Shown: positions 1-6,718 of the stretch, piece by piece
Layout: each line of letters opens with the position of its first letter
Numbering within the stretch: position 1 is the stretch's first letter
NCBI GenBank assembly: GCA_945982465.1
Contig: CAMFSB010000068.1
Coordinates: forward strand, 1-7,923
Length of the DNA stretch: 7,923 nucleotides
DNA from: an uncultured Faecalibacterium sp.
Lineage (GTDB): Bacteria; Bacillota; Clostridia; Oscillospirales; Ruminococcaceae
Direction of reading: 5' to 3'
Position numbers and translations under genes: made by a program
The notes under the pieces: model-generated
The model's database searches: none
Told to the model about the DNA's origin: nothing
What the model saw: only the letters and a program-made list of their open reading frames with translations

Positions 1-13
1 CTTGCACTTTGCC

Positions 14-50
14 AAGGCCTCCGCAGCTTAAATGCTGCGGTGGCCTTTTT
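14..50 (+). terminator. Rho-independent terminator of an upstream unit
   Basis: GGCC (16-19) pairs with GGCC (42-45) and CCGCAGC (21-27) pairs with GCTGCGG (34-40), around a TTAAAT loop and one T-T mismatch. A run of five T (46-50) follows and can also pair with AA at 14-15. This is the classic GC stem plus T-tract. It lies only 54 bases before the kinase start, so it most likely ends a gene left of the window. No convincing promoter is visible between it and the kinase. Confidence 0.88.
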
Positions 51-104
51 CGGCTGCCCGCAGGCCGGGTGCGGGCCCCTGCCGGAGAAAACGAGGTGAT
101 CCAG

Positions 105-1832
105 ATGAAACGGCCGTCCTTGAAGCGGCAGCTGGTGCTGCTGTTTTTGGGCATCATGCTCCCGCTCAGCCTTGTGCTGGGGCTGTTGCTGGGCAGTGCT
201 GCCGAATACAGCCGCGAGCGCCTGGCCACCACCATGTCCGGCAGCCTGCAATCCTTTGGCGTCACGCTGGAAAAACAGATGTCGGCGGCCGAAAAATACC
301 TGACGGAACTGTCGCTCACCAGCACAGAGCTGCGCGGCCTGAGCGAGCAGAACAACCGCACCCGGGCGTATCTCACGCTTTGCGGCATCGCGCAGGGATT
401 TCCGGCGCTGCTGTCGGCCAACGAAACGCTGATGGGGTTGATCCTGTACGACAACGTCCACAACCTGTACATCGGCGAATACGGCAGCGTGTACGGCACA
501 CCGGAGCAGCAGCTGGAGCAAAAGCTGGCGCTGGAACAGCGCATGACCCGCCTGGGCGTGAGCCTGAACATCAACACCGGCGGCTGGTACATCGAAACGG
601 TGGCCGGGCGACTGTATTTGCTGCGCAGCGTGGTCAGCCATAAATCGGTACTGACCGTAGCCATCGACGTGCGGCTGGTGTTTGAGGAACTGCTGCACGA
701 CTACGGGCTGGAGGGCGACGCGCTGCTTTGTGATGAGGCCGGGGAACTGCTGGCCGGCAATGTGTCGCCGGAGCTGCTGGGCTCGGTGCGCTGGCGGGCC
801 GAGGGCTACGGCACGGTGCAGATGGACGGTGTGGAGCAGCTGGTGATCCAGCGCAGCGTCAGCACCATGCAGCTGTATTACTTTTTGCCCTATGCGCGGC
901 AGACGGTGGCGGTCAGCAGCTACGAGATCCTGCTGGTCTGCGCCTCGCTGTTCGTGGTGGGCGCCATCCCGTTTTTGCTGTTCTACCTGCGGCACGAGGT
1001 GCTGCGGCCCATGGGCCGCCTGGTGCAGACCATGCAGCGCATCAGCAGCGGCGATCTTTCAGCCCGGCCGGAGCAGGACCTGCGCAACGAGGAGTTCACC
1101 CAGGTGAACGAGACGTTCAACCGCATGATCGACCAGATCACCCAGCTCAAGATCGACCGCTACGAAAAAGAGCTGGAAGCGCGCCAGAACGAGATGACCG
1201 CTCTCAAGCTGCAGATCCGGCCGCATTTTGTGCTCAACTGCCTGAAAAGCGTGTACGGCATGGTGCAGACCGGCTCCCGCGAGGACGCCCAAAAGCTGAT
1301 CCTGCTGCTGAGCCGGTATCTGCGCTACATTCTTTCGTTCACGCTGGACACCATCTCCCTGCACGATGAGGTGGAGCAGTGCCGCAACTACGCGGAACTG
1401 TGTGGCATCGGCCAGCCCGACCCGGTGGAGCTGAGCTGTTCCATCAACCCGGAGCTGGAGGATCTGCCGCTGCCGCAGGTATCGCTGCTGACGCTGGTGG
1501 AAAACAGCATCAAGCACGGCAAGGTCATCGGCCGGCCGCTGCGGCTGACCATTACGGCAAAGCTGCTGTGCGCAGAGGGCGAGCGCATTGCCAACCTGAC
1601 GGTTGCCGATAACGGCAGCGGCTTCAGCGAGCAGGACCTGCAGCAGCTCAACAGCGCCCTGCCCCAGCAGGAGCAGGGCCGCCATGTGGGGCTGCACAAT
1701 GTGGTGCGGCGGCTGCAGCTGATGTACGGCAGCGAAACGGCCATCGCCTTTGCCAACCGGAACGGCGGCGCGCGCATCGAGCTGTTCCTGCCGCTGAAAA
1801 CGGCGCCGGAGAAAAAGGAGGAAGCGGAATGA
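105..1832 (+). CDS. Sensor histidine kinase, YesM/LytS-type (His_kinase + HATPase), membrane bound
   Basis: This 575-residue kinase should sense an extracytoplasmic signal, autophosphorylate on His and pass the phosphate to the regulator encoded next. The domain order is: a basic N-terminus; membrane segment about 11-31; an extracytoplasmic sensor domain about 35-268 with no recognised fold; membrane segment about 274-296; HAMP about 294-348 (FTQVNETFNRM); a short coiled linker; the H-box LQIRPHFVLNCLKSV with His374; and an ATPase domain with the N-box VENSIKHG (Asn466), G1 box DNGSG (502-506) and GLHNVVRRLQLMYG (529-542). Family members usually read QINPHFLYNTL, so this H-box is a variant. 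The ATG at 105 is chosen because GAGGTGAT (93-100) precedes it and it begins the signal-anchor. The in-frame TTG at 9 would place the start inside the terminator. The stop overlaps the regulator's ATG by 4 bp, which implies translational coupling. Family assignment is firm; the ligand is unknown. Confidence 0.95.
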   Translation: MKRPSLKRQLVLLFLGIMLPLSLVLGLLLGSAAEYSRERLATTMSGSLQSFGVTLEKQMSAAEKYLTELSLTSTELRGLSEQNNRTRAYLTLCGIAQGFPALLSANETLMGLILYDNVHNLYIGEYGSVYGTPEQQLEQKLALEQRMTRLGVSLNINTGGWYIETVAGRLYLLRSVVSHKSVLTVAIDVRLVFEELLHDYGLEGDALLCDEAGELLAGNVSPELLGSVRWRAEGYGTVQMDGVEQLVIQRSVSTMQLYYFLPYARQTVAVSSYEILLVCASLFVVGAIPFLLFYLRHEVLRPMGRLVQTMQRISSGDLSARPEQDLRNEEFTQVNETFNRMIDQITQLKIDRYEKELEARQNEMTALKLQIRPHFVLNCLKSVYGMVQTGSREDAQKLILLLSRYLRYILSFTLDTISLHDEVEQCRNYAELCGIGQPDPVELSCSINPELEDLPLPQVSLLTLVENSIKHGKVIGRPLRLTITAKLLCAEGERIANLTVADNGSGFSEQDLQQLNSALPQQEQGRHVGLHNVVRRLQLMYGSETAIAFANRNGGARIELFLPLKTAPEKKEEAE

Positions 1833-3406
1833 AGCTGTTGATCGTGGACGACCAGATCAGCGTGGCGCAGGGCCTGCTGCGCTGCACCGACTGGGCCGGG
1901 GAGGGCTTCGATTGCGTGGAGACCGCGTATAATGTGATCGACGCCAAAACCAGCCTGCTGCGGCGCGAAGCGCAGGTGATGCTGTGCGACATCGAAATGC
2001 CGGTGGAAAGCGGGCTGGACCTGCTGAAATGGGCGCGCGAAAACCAGATGCGCACCCGCTGCATCTTCCTCACGGCCCACGCCGAGTTCCGCTATGCCCA
2101 GGAGGCGGTGCGGCTGGGCGGCTTTGACTACATCATGCAGCCGGCCCCCTACGCGCAGGTGATCGAAACGGTGCGCCGCGCCGTGCAGGATGTGCACATG
2201 GAATATGCCGCCCAGGAACTGCAGGACCGGGGCGCCCTGTTTGACGGCCAGCAAAAGGTGATCGCGGATAACCTGCTGCGCGGCTGCCTGGCCGGCACCG
2301 CCACCGAGCGCGACCTCGAAGCCTTCGACGCGCTGGGGCTGCACCCCAAGCGGGACCGGGCCTGCTGGCTGTGCCTGCTGCAGCCGCTGCGCTGGAACAG
2401 CGGCGCCCAGCCGTGGAGCCCTGCGCTGCTGAGCACGGCGGTGGATAACATGTGCGGCGAGATCTTTGCGCCGCTGAACGTGTTTTCGCGGTGCCTGCCC
2501 ATGCCGCACGAACAGGGCATCGCCCTCATTCTGCAAAGCCTTGCGGACGAGCTGCTGGCTACCGATACCCTGACCGGCCGGCTGACCTACCTGCAAAGCG
2601 CCTGCACCCAGTACCTGCATCTGGAAACCGCCCTGTATCTGGCCGGGCCGGAGCCGTTTGCCCAGGCGGCCGGTATGTGGAAACGCCTGACGGAACAGTG
2701 CCGCGAAAACGTGGCGCTGAAAAGCGGGATCTTCCGGGCCAGCCAGCAGGAGCCGGACTCGCTGGAAACTTTCCGCTTTGCACAGATCGCGGGCTGGCGG
2801 CGGCTGATCCGCGACGGCTACGCCTCCGCTGTGGAAAAGGAAGCCTGCCGGCTTCTGGATCAGATGGTGGCCGCCGACCAACTGAGCCGCACTGCACTGC
2901 GGGCGTTTTACCAGCAGTTCATGGAGATGGTGCTTTCACTGCAGGAGGATAGCCCCGAACTGGTGCAGCAGGCCCTGCGGGACCCCGCCGTGCGGGAACT
3001 GCTGCATAACGATGTGCATACGGTGGACGACGCGAAAAGCCTGCTGCATGCGCTGGCCTGCGCGTGGGAAAACGGCACCGAAGCCAAAGGCCAGAACATC
3101 GCGGAGATGATCTGCCGCTATATTGCCGAGCATCTGGAAAACGAGCTGCGCCGCGACGAGCTGGCCGAAGCCGTCCACCTGAACCCGGATTACATGGCGC
3201 GGCTGTTCAAAAAGGAAACGGGTGTCAACCTGAAAGACTACATCATCCAGCAGAAAATGCAGGAGGCCCGCAGCCTGCTGCACACCACCAACCTGCCGGT
3301 CAGCCTGATCGCGGCCAAGGTGGGGTACAGCAACTTCGCGCATTTTTCGGCTTCCTATAAAAAGATGTATAACCGCAGCCCGCAGGAGGAGCGATCGAAC
3401 CAATGA
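1829..3406 (+). CDS. Response regulator, YesN-type: receiver domain plus AraC-family HTH
   Basis: This 525-residue cytoplasmic transcription factor is the likely partner of the upstream kinase. The receiver occupies about 1-120: acidic pair Asp7-Asp8, phospho-acceptor Asp54 (CDIEMP) and Thr82 (FLTAH). The usually invariant Lys before Pro in the DYLLKP motif is Gln104 here (YIMQPAP). A long middle region, about 125-420, has no recognisable motif, as is common in this family. The C-terminal AraC DNA-binding domain spans about 424-520. Its first helix-turn-helix is around DELAEAVHLNPDYMARLFKK (443-462) and the second around VSLIAAKVGYSNFAHFSASY (491-510). The family's closing G-x-SP reads NRSP. 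AAGGAGG (1815-1821) lies 7 bases before the ATG, and both ends overlap the neighbouring genes by 4 bp. Such regulators often control a nearby transport operon; the peptide-type transporter downstream is the natural candidate, but that is inference. Confidence 0.95.
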   Translation: MKLLIVDDQISVAQGLLRCTDWAGEGFDCVETAYNVIDAKTSLLRREAQVMLCDIEMPVESGLDLLKWARENQMRTRCIFLTAHAEFRYAQEAVRLGGFDYIMQPAPYAQVIETVRRAVQDVHMEYAAQELQDRGALFDGQQKVIADNLLRGCLAGTATERDLEAFDALGLHPKRDRACWLCLLQPLRWNSGAQPWSPALLSTAVDNMCGEIFAPLNVFSRCLPMPHEQGIALILQSLADELLATDTLTGRLTYLQSACTQYLHLETALYLAGPEPFAQAAGMWKRLTEQCRENVALKSGIFRASQQEPDSLETFRFAQIAGWRRLIRDGYASAVEKEACRLLDQMVAADQLSRTALRAFYQQFMEMVLSLQEDSPELVQQALRDPAVRELLHNDVHTVDDAKSLLHALACAWENGTEAKGQNIAEMICRYIAEHLENELRRDELAEAVHLNPDYMARLFKKETGVNLKDYIIQQKMQEARSLLHTTNLPVSLIAAKVGYSNFAHFSASYKKMYNRSPQEERSNQ

Positions 3407-4800
3407 AAGACAGACGCAAAGCCGTGCTGACCCGCCGGCAGGTCTGCCGGGGTCTGCTGGCCGGGCCAGCAGCAGCGCTGCTGCTGGGTGGCTGCTCCGC
3501 AGCCACCCAGCCTGAGCTGTTCGCCCCGGATCCGGAGGATACCCAAACGCCGACCGTGAGGCGGCAGAGGCCGGGCCGGGCGGACGAGGCAGCCTGCCGG
3601 CGTATTTCGCAAAAGCTCAGTGAGCTGACGCGCAGCCAGTGCGGCTTCGCTGTGCAGCTGATCCAGACGCCCCGCGCCCAGTACGAAAACACCCAGTGGC
3701 AGCAATTGAAAAACGGCGGCACCGCCGATGTGTTCTACCTGCCGGCCCAGTACGGGCTGTATGGCTATATCTACGAAAACGGCATCTACCCCCTCAGCGC
3801 CCTGCTGGCCGACCGGCCGGCGCTGTACGAGGCGTTTCCGGAGCAGCTTTGGCGCAGCCGGGAATTCGGCCGCGTGGCGTACGGCGTGCCCGCGCGGGAG
3901 ACCGACTGCTACCGCCTGGTCTTTCTGGCCCGCACCGACCTGTTGGCGGAGCTGGGGGCCGGCCCGGCGCAGATCACCGGGCTGGACAGCCTGCACACGC
4001 TGCTGGTGCAGGCGCGCCAGCGTTACCCGGATGTGATCCCCGTGGTGCCGCAGTGCGGCCGCACCCTGCCGCCGATGGAGCTGGACCCGCTGAACGACGG
4101 GGTCGGCGTGCTGCCGGGGCCGGCTGGCACAACGGTGGTCAACTGGTACGCCAGCGAGGAATACCGCGCCCTGTGCAGCCGCATGTACGGCTGGGCGCAG
4201 GAGGGGCTGGTGATGAAAAACGGCTGCCTGCGCCCGGAGGAAGCCGTGGACCTGCTGAATGTGTGCGGCGGGCTGGGATGGTTCGCCCGGCTTGGGGCGG
4301 ACCAGGCCGTGCCGGCCGGCTTTACGGCCCTGCCGCTGGGGCCGATGCTGCAAAACAACAGCGGCCTGGCCGACAGCTGGGTGCTGCCGGCCTACACCAG
4401 CGCCAAGCAGCAGGCGCTGCAGCTTTTGGAGCTGCTGTACACCGACGAAACGGCGGCCCGCCTGTTCGCGTACGGCGAGCAGGGGGTGGACGACCAGCCC
4501 GGCGGCGAAAGCCTGTGGAGCAACGACTGCGTGAGCATGGCCTGCCTGCACCCCGGCCGCGCGCTGGAGCTGCCGGAGGATCTCCGGGTGTCGCCCGCCT
4601 ACGGGCTGCCGCTCAACGTGATCGGTTACCAGCCCCAGATCTCCGCCTGCGCCGCCGTGCAGCGGCAGTACCACGATGCGCTGATGTGCGGCTGCCTGAA
4701 CCCGGAGGAGGCCCTGCCGCTGTTTTTGCAGGACCTGGACGAAGCGGGGATTCACGATGTGATCGAGGTCAAACAGCGCAGGATTGACGCCAACCTGTAA
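3403..4800 (+). CDS. Lipoprotein resembling a family-1 (LplA-like) ABC solute-binding protein, probable sensor accessory
   Basis: This 465-residue protein has a lipoprotein signal peptide: basic start, TRRQVCR (10-16), hydrophobic stretch 18-28, lipobox LGGC with Cys31, then a low-complexity Pro/Asp/Thr linker. The TRRQVCR run weakly resembles a twin-arginine motif. The body fits sugar-type binding proteins: DVFYLPAQYG and an IYPLSALL segment (about 109-135), YGVPARETDCYRLVFLARTDLL (about 160-181), SWVLPAYTS (325-333) and LLYTDETAARLFAYGEQGVD (344-363). The C-terminal part (about 398-462) recalls the DUF3502 ending of LplA-like proteins, judged from memory. AGGAGGAG (3384-3391) precedes the ATG, which overlaps the regulator's stop by 4 bp. 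No matching permease follows; a terminator does. It therefore probably binds ligand at the outer face and informs the kinase, as in binding-protein-dependent three-component systems, though it could feed a permease encoded elsewhere. Fold class is fairly sure, role is inferred. Confidence 0.85.
   Translation: MKDRRKAVLTRRQVCRGLLAGPAAALLLGGCSAATQPELFAPDPEDTQTPTVRRQRPGRADEAACRRISQKLSELTRSQCGFAVQLIQTPRAQYENTQWQQLKNGGTADVFYLPAQYGLYGYIYENGIYPLSALLADRPALYEAFPEQLWRSREFGRVAYGVPARETDCYRLVFLARTDLLAELGAGPAQITGLDSLHTLLVQARQRYPDVIPVVPQCGRTLPPMELDPLNDGVGVLPGPAGTTVVNWYASEEYRALCSRMYGWAQEGLVMKNGCLRPEEAVDLLNVCGGLGWFARLGADQAVPAGFTALPLGPMLQNNSGLADSWVLPAYTSAKQQALQLLELLYTDETAARLFAYGEQGVDDQPGGESLWSNDCVSMACLHPGRALELPEDLRVSPAYGLPLNVIGYQPQISACAAVQRQYHDALMCGCLNPEEALPLFLQDLDEAGIHDVIEVKQRRIDANL
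3466..3511 (+). repeat. Two overlapping perfect inverted repeats inside the lipoprotein signal-peptide codons
   Basis: CCAGCAGCAGC (3466-3476) and GCTGCTGCTGG (3477-3487) form a perfect 22-bp palindrome with no spacer. GCTGGGTGGCTGC (3483-3495) and GCAGCCACCCAGC (3499-3511) form a 13-bp perfect stem around a TCC loop. The two share bases 3483-3487, so both cannot form fully at once. They lie in codons for the hydrophobic core and lipobox, about 65-110 bases after the start. Repeated Ala and Leu codons (GCA/GCG, CTG) partly explain the first; the second is less easily explained. Any effect on translation or mRNA stability is conjecture. Confidence 0.6.
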
Positions 4801-4836
4801 CCAAAACGGCTGCGCAAAAAACAGCGCGGCCCATAC

Positions 4837-4877
4837 AGCGCCCGGCGAAAGAGAAAGCCGGGCGCTCTTTTGTTTTT
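4837..4877 (+). terminator. Rho-independent terminator ending the kinase-regulator-lipoprotein unit
   Basis: AGCGCCCGGC (4837-4846) pairs perfectly with GCCGGGCGCT (4857-4866) around a purine-rich 10-base loop, followed by CTTTTGTTTTT (4867-4877). It starts 36 bases after the lipoprotein stop. The T-tract also forms the left arm of the next inverted repeat, so the transcript has a choice of structures. Confidence 0.93.
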
Positions 4878-4916
4878 CCGACCAGCGTTGGCCTGCCGGG
4901 TCGGAAAAACAAAAGA
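4866..4916. repeat. 18-bp perfect inverted repeat overlapping the terminator T-tract
   Basis: TCTTTTGTTTTTCCGACC (4866-4883) is the exact reverse complement of GGTCGGAAAAACAAAAGA (4899-4916), with a 15-base spacer (4884-4898). On the + strand no T-tract follows the right arm. The left arm contains the whole T-tract of the terminator at 4837-4877. It may reinforce termination or protect the 3' end, be an antitermination element, or be an interspersed repeat. Sequence alone does not decide. Confidence 0.8.
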
Positions 4917-5100
4917 AAAGTCGGAAAAGTGATAATGCGGCGAAAGCTGATTTTACAAAACGTCCATTTTTGAAAAGTGCTCTTCGGATTTTTGGTAGCT
5001 GCAAGTAAAACGTTTGAGTAAACTGGAGCCAACGAAGCGGATGGAGCCAACACGGGTTCCCCGCATACCACGAACTGAGAAAAGTGAAGGAGAACGAACC
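4917..5100 (+). promoter_or_regulatory. Leader and probable control region of the peptide-type binding-protein operon
   Basis: This 184-base stretch holds no gene and is visibly richer in A/T than its surroundings until about 5020. A promoter for the highly codon-biased binding protein should lie here because a strong terminator precedes it, but no clean -35/-10 pair is visible. GATAAT at 4931-4936 matches five of six bases of a -10 box without a good -35; TTTACA (4952-4957) and TTGAAA (4970-4975) resemble -35 boxes without good partners. Such weak promoters often need an activator. GAAAAGT occurs at 4915, 4924, 4972 and 5079. TGGAGCCAAC is repeated at 5024-5033 and 5042-5051. AAGGAG (5087-5092) is the ribosome binding site for the ATG at 5101. 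No known riboswitch class was recognised. Confidence 0.5.
5024..5051 (+). repeat. 10-bp direct repeat TGGAGCCAAC, 18-bp period
   Basis: TGGAGCCAAC at 5024-5033 recurs exactly at 5042-5051, separated by GAAGCGGA. It sits 50-77 bases before the binding-protein start, in its leader. AraC-type regulators commonly bind two direct half-sites about two helical turns apart; an 18-bp period is a little short of that, so an operator is possible but unproven. Confidence 0.5.
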
Positions 5101-6711
5101 ATGAAAAAGATCGATCGACGCAGCTTTCTGAAGGCCATGGGCGCTTCCACCGTGGCGCTGGGCCTGGCCGCATGCGGCGGCTCTTCCAGCTCTTCCAGCA
5201 CTGCCGCTGGCAGCACCGCCGGCGGTTCCGTCAGCGCGGACGGCCCCAAGTACGGCGGCAACCTGCGCTATGCTTACGGCAACGCCATCGCCACCCCCGG
5301 CTATGCTCCGCTGTCTGCTGCCAACGCCCATCTGCCCTACCTGACCCTGGCCTACGAGAACCTGCTGACCTACACCGACGAAGGCGATCTGGTGGGCAAG
5401 CTGGCTACCGATTGGGTGGTTGATGCCGAAGAGGCCAGCATCACCTGGACCCTGCGCGAGGGCGTGCAGTTCGCCGACGGCGAGCCGTTCAACGCCGCGG
5501 CTGTCAAGACCAACATCGAAGAGTACCAGGCCAACAACCGCACTGAGGTGGCCAACATCGCTTCCTGCGAAGTGATCGACGACACCCACATCAAGATGAA
5601 CCTGGCCACCTACAACTCCTCCACGCTGGAGTCTGTCGGCTACTTCGTGTTCTACATGAGCCCGAAGGCTCTCGAAAACAACCATGCCGCTCTGGAGAAT
5701 GCCACCTGCGGCACCGGCCCCTTCCAGCTGAGCGAGTTCGAGAACAACGCCTACGCTGTGTACACCAGGAACGAGAACTACTGGCAGGAGGGCAAGCCCT
5801 ATCTGGACAGCGTTGAGCTGGTCTTCATCACCGAGGAGACTACGATGCAGACCGCGTTCCGCGCCGGCGAGTATCATGTGTGCAGTGCCGGCAACTTCAA
5901 CCCCACCATCATCCAGGAGCTGCGTGCAGACGGCATCTACAATGAAACTGTCAACCACAACGGCATGGGCGTGGGCACCCTGGGCCTGATCCCCAACAGC
6001 AAGGTGGATTCTCCCTGGGCTGACGTCAAGGTTCGCCGCGCCATGTGCTACGCCATCGACACCGACGCGCTGAACGCCGCTTTCATGCTGGGCACCGGCA
6101 CCATCGTGGACGAGTGGGCCACCCCGGGCGCCATCACCTACAACAACGACATCAACCACATGAAGTATGACCCCGAGCGCGCCAAGGCCCTGCTGGCCGA
6201 GGCCGGCTACGCCGATGGTTTCGACACCGAGATCATGGTCGTCAGCTTCCTGTCGGATATGTTCACCGCGATCTCCAATATGCTGGCTGAAGTGGGCATC
6301 CGCTGCAAGATCAACATGGTGGACAGCGCTACCCAGAACCAGGCCTACATGGACGGCACCTGGGTCGGCCTGATGCCCCACTGGACCACCGTTTCGCCCG
6401 ACCTGGGCCTGTACATGGGCCGCCATCTGGACTACAACGGCGCTTACTACGCCAAGGGCATCCAGCATCCCGACTACGAGATGGGCCTGCTGGAGCAGAT
6501 CCGTTCCTGCACCGATCTGGACGAGAAGCACAAGCTGGAGCATGAGCTGCAGAAGGCCATCTACGACGCCGAGGAAGGCAGCATCCTGTTCGGCCGCCCG
6601 CTGTTTGTCAACAGCAGCGTGTTCTTCATGCAGCCGGAAGTGCAGGGCCTGAAGATCGCCGAGAGCTTCGCCGCCGACTGGGATTGCTCTGGCGCCTGGC
6701 TGGACGTCTGA
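5101..6711 (+). CDS. Family-5 extracellular solute-binding lipoprotein (Dpp/Opp-like) of an ABC importer
   Basis: This 536-residue lipoprotein captures a substrate outside the membrane and hands it to the permease encoded downstream. The family (SBP_bac_5) handles mostly di- and oligopeptides, also nickel, haem or some glycans, so the substrate cannot be named. Its signal peptide has a textbook twin-arginine motif DRRSFLK (5-11), a hydrophobic core and lipobox LAAC with Cys25, then a Ser/Ala/Gly linker (26-46). Family hallmarks are LAYENLLTY (83-91), LATDWVVD followed by ITWTLREGVQFADGEPFNA (about 101-132), and RNENYWQEGKPYLDSVEL (about 222-240). Length is typical. The ATG at 5101 is preferred because AAGGAG lies 8 bases before it and the signal peptide begins there; in-frame starts at 5014 (TTG) and 5041 (ATG) would bury the signal. 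Lysine is AAG in 18 of 19 codons, against 9 of 17 in the kinase, which suggests high expression. Confidence 0.95.
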   Translation: MKKIDRRSFLKAMGASTVALGLAACGGSSSSSSTAAGSTAGGSVSADGPKYGGNLRYAYGNAIATPGYAPLSAANAHLPYLTLAYENLLTYTDEGDLVGKLATDWVVDAEEASITWTLREGVQFADGEPFNAAAVKTNIEEYQANNRTEVANIASCEVIDDTHIKMNLATYNSSTLESVGYFVFYMSPKALENNHAALENATCGTGPFQLSEFENNAYAVYTRNENYWQEGKPYLDSVELVFITEETTMQTAFRAGEYHVCSAGNFNPTIIQELRADGIYNETVNHNGMGVGTLGLIPNSKVDSPWADVKVRRAMCYAIDTDALNAAFMLGTGTIVDEWATPGAITYNNDINHMKYDPERAKALLAEAGYADGFDTEIMVVSFLSDMFTAISNMLAEVGIRCKINMVDSATQNQAYMDGTWVGLMPHWTTVSPDLGLYMGRHLDYNGAYYAKGIQHPDYEMGLLEQIRSCTDLDEKHKLEHELQKAIYDAEEGSILFGRPLFVNSSVFFMQPEVQGLKIAESFAADWDCSGAWLDV

Positions 6712-6718
6712 TTCTCCG

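Noticed and set aside
9..104. Earlier TTG start for the kinase
   Set aside because: It would translate the terminator hairpin and put 32 residues before the signal-anchor; the ATG at 105 has its own ribosome binding site.
1388..2881. Minus-strand open frame of 497 codons opposite the kinase and regulator
   Set aside because: It is antisense to two clear genes with intact signature motifs, shows no recognisable domain, and has the composition expected of a reading-frame shadow.
4999..5020. Possible catabolite-responsive (cre) site around AAACGTTT
   Set aside because: The central CG and flanking A/T look similar, but the outer TG and CA positions of the cre consensus do not match.
5014..5100. 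Earlier in-frame starts (TTG 5014, ATG 5041) for the family-5 binding protein
   Set aside because: They would put 20-29 charged residues before a signal peptide, and the ATG at 5101 has AAGGAG at correct spacing.
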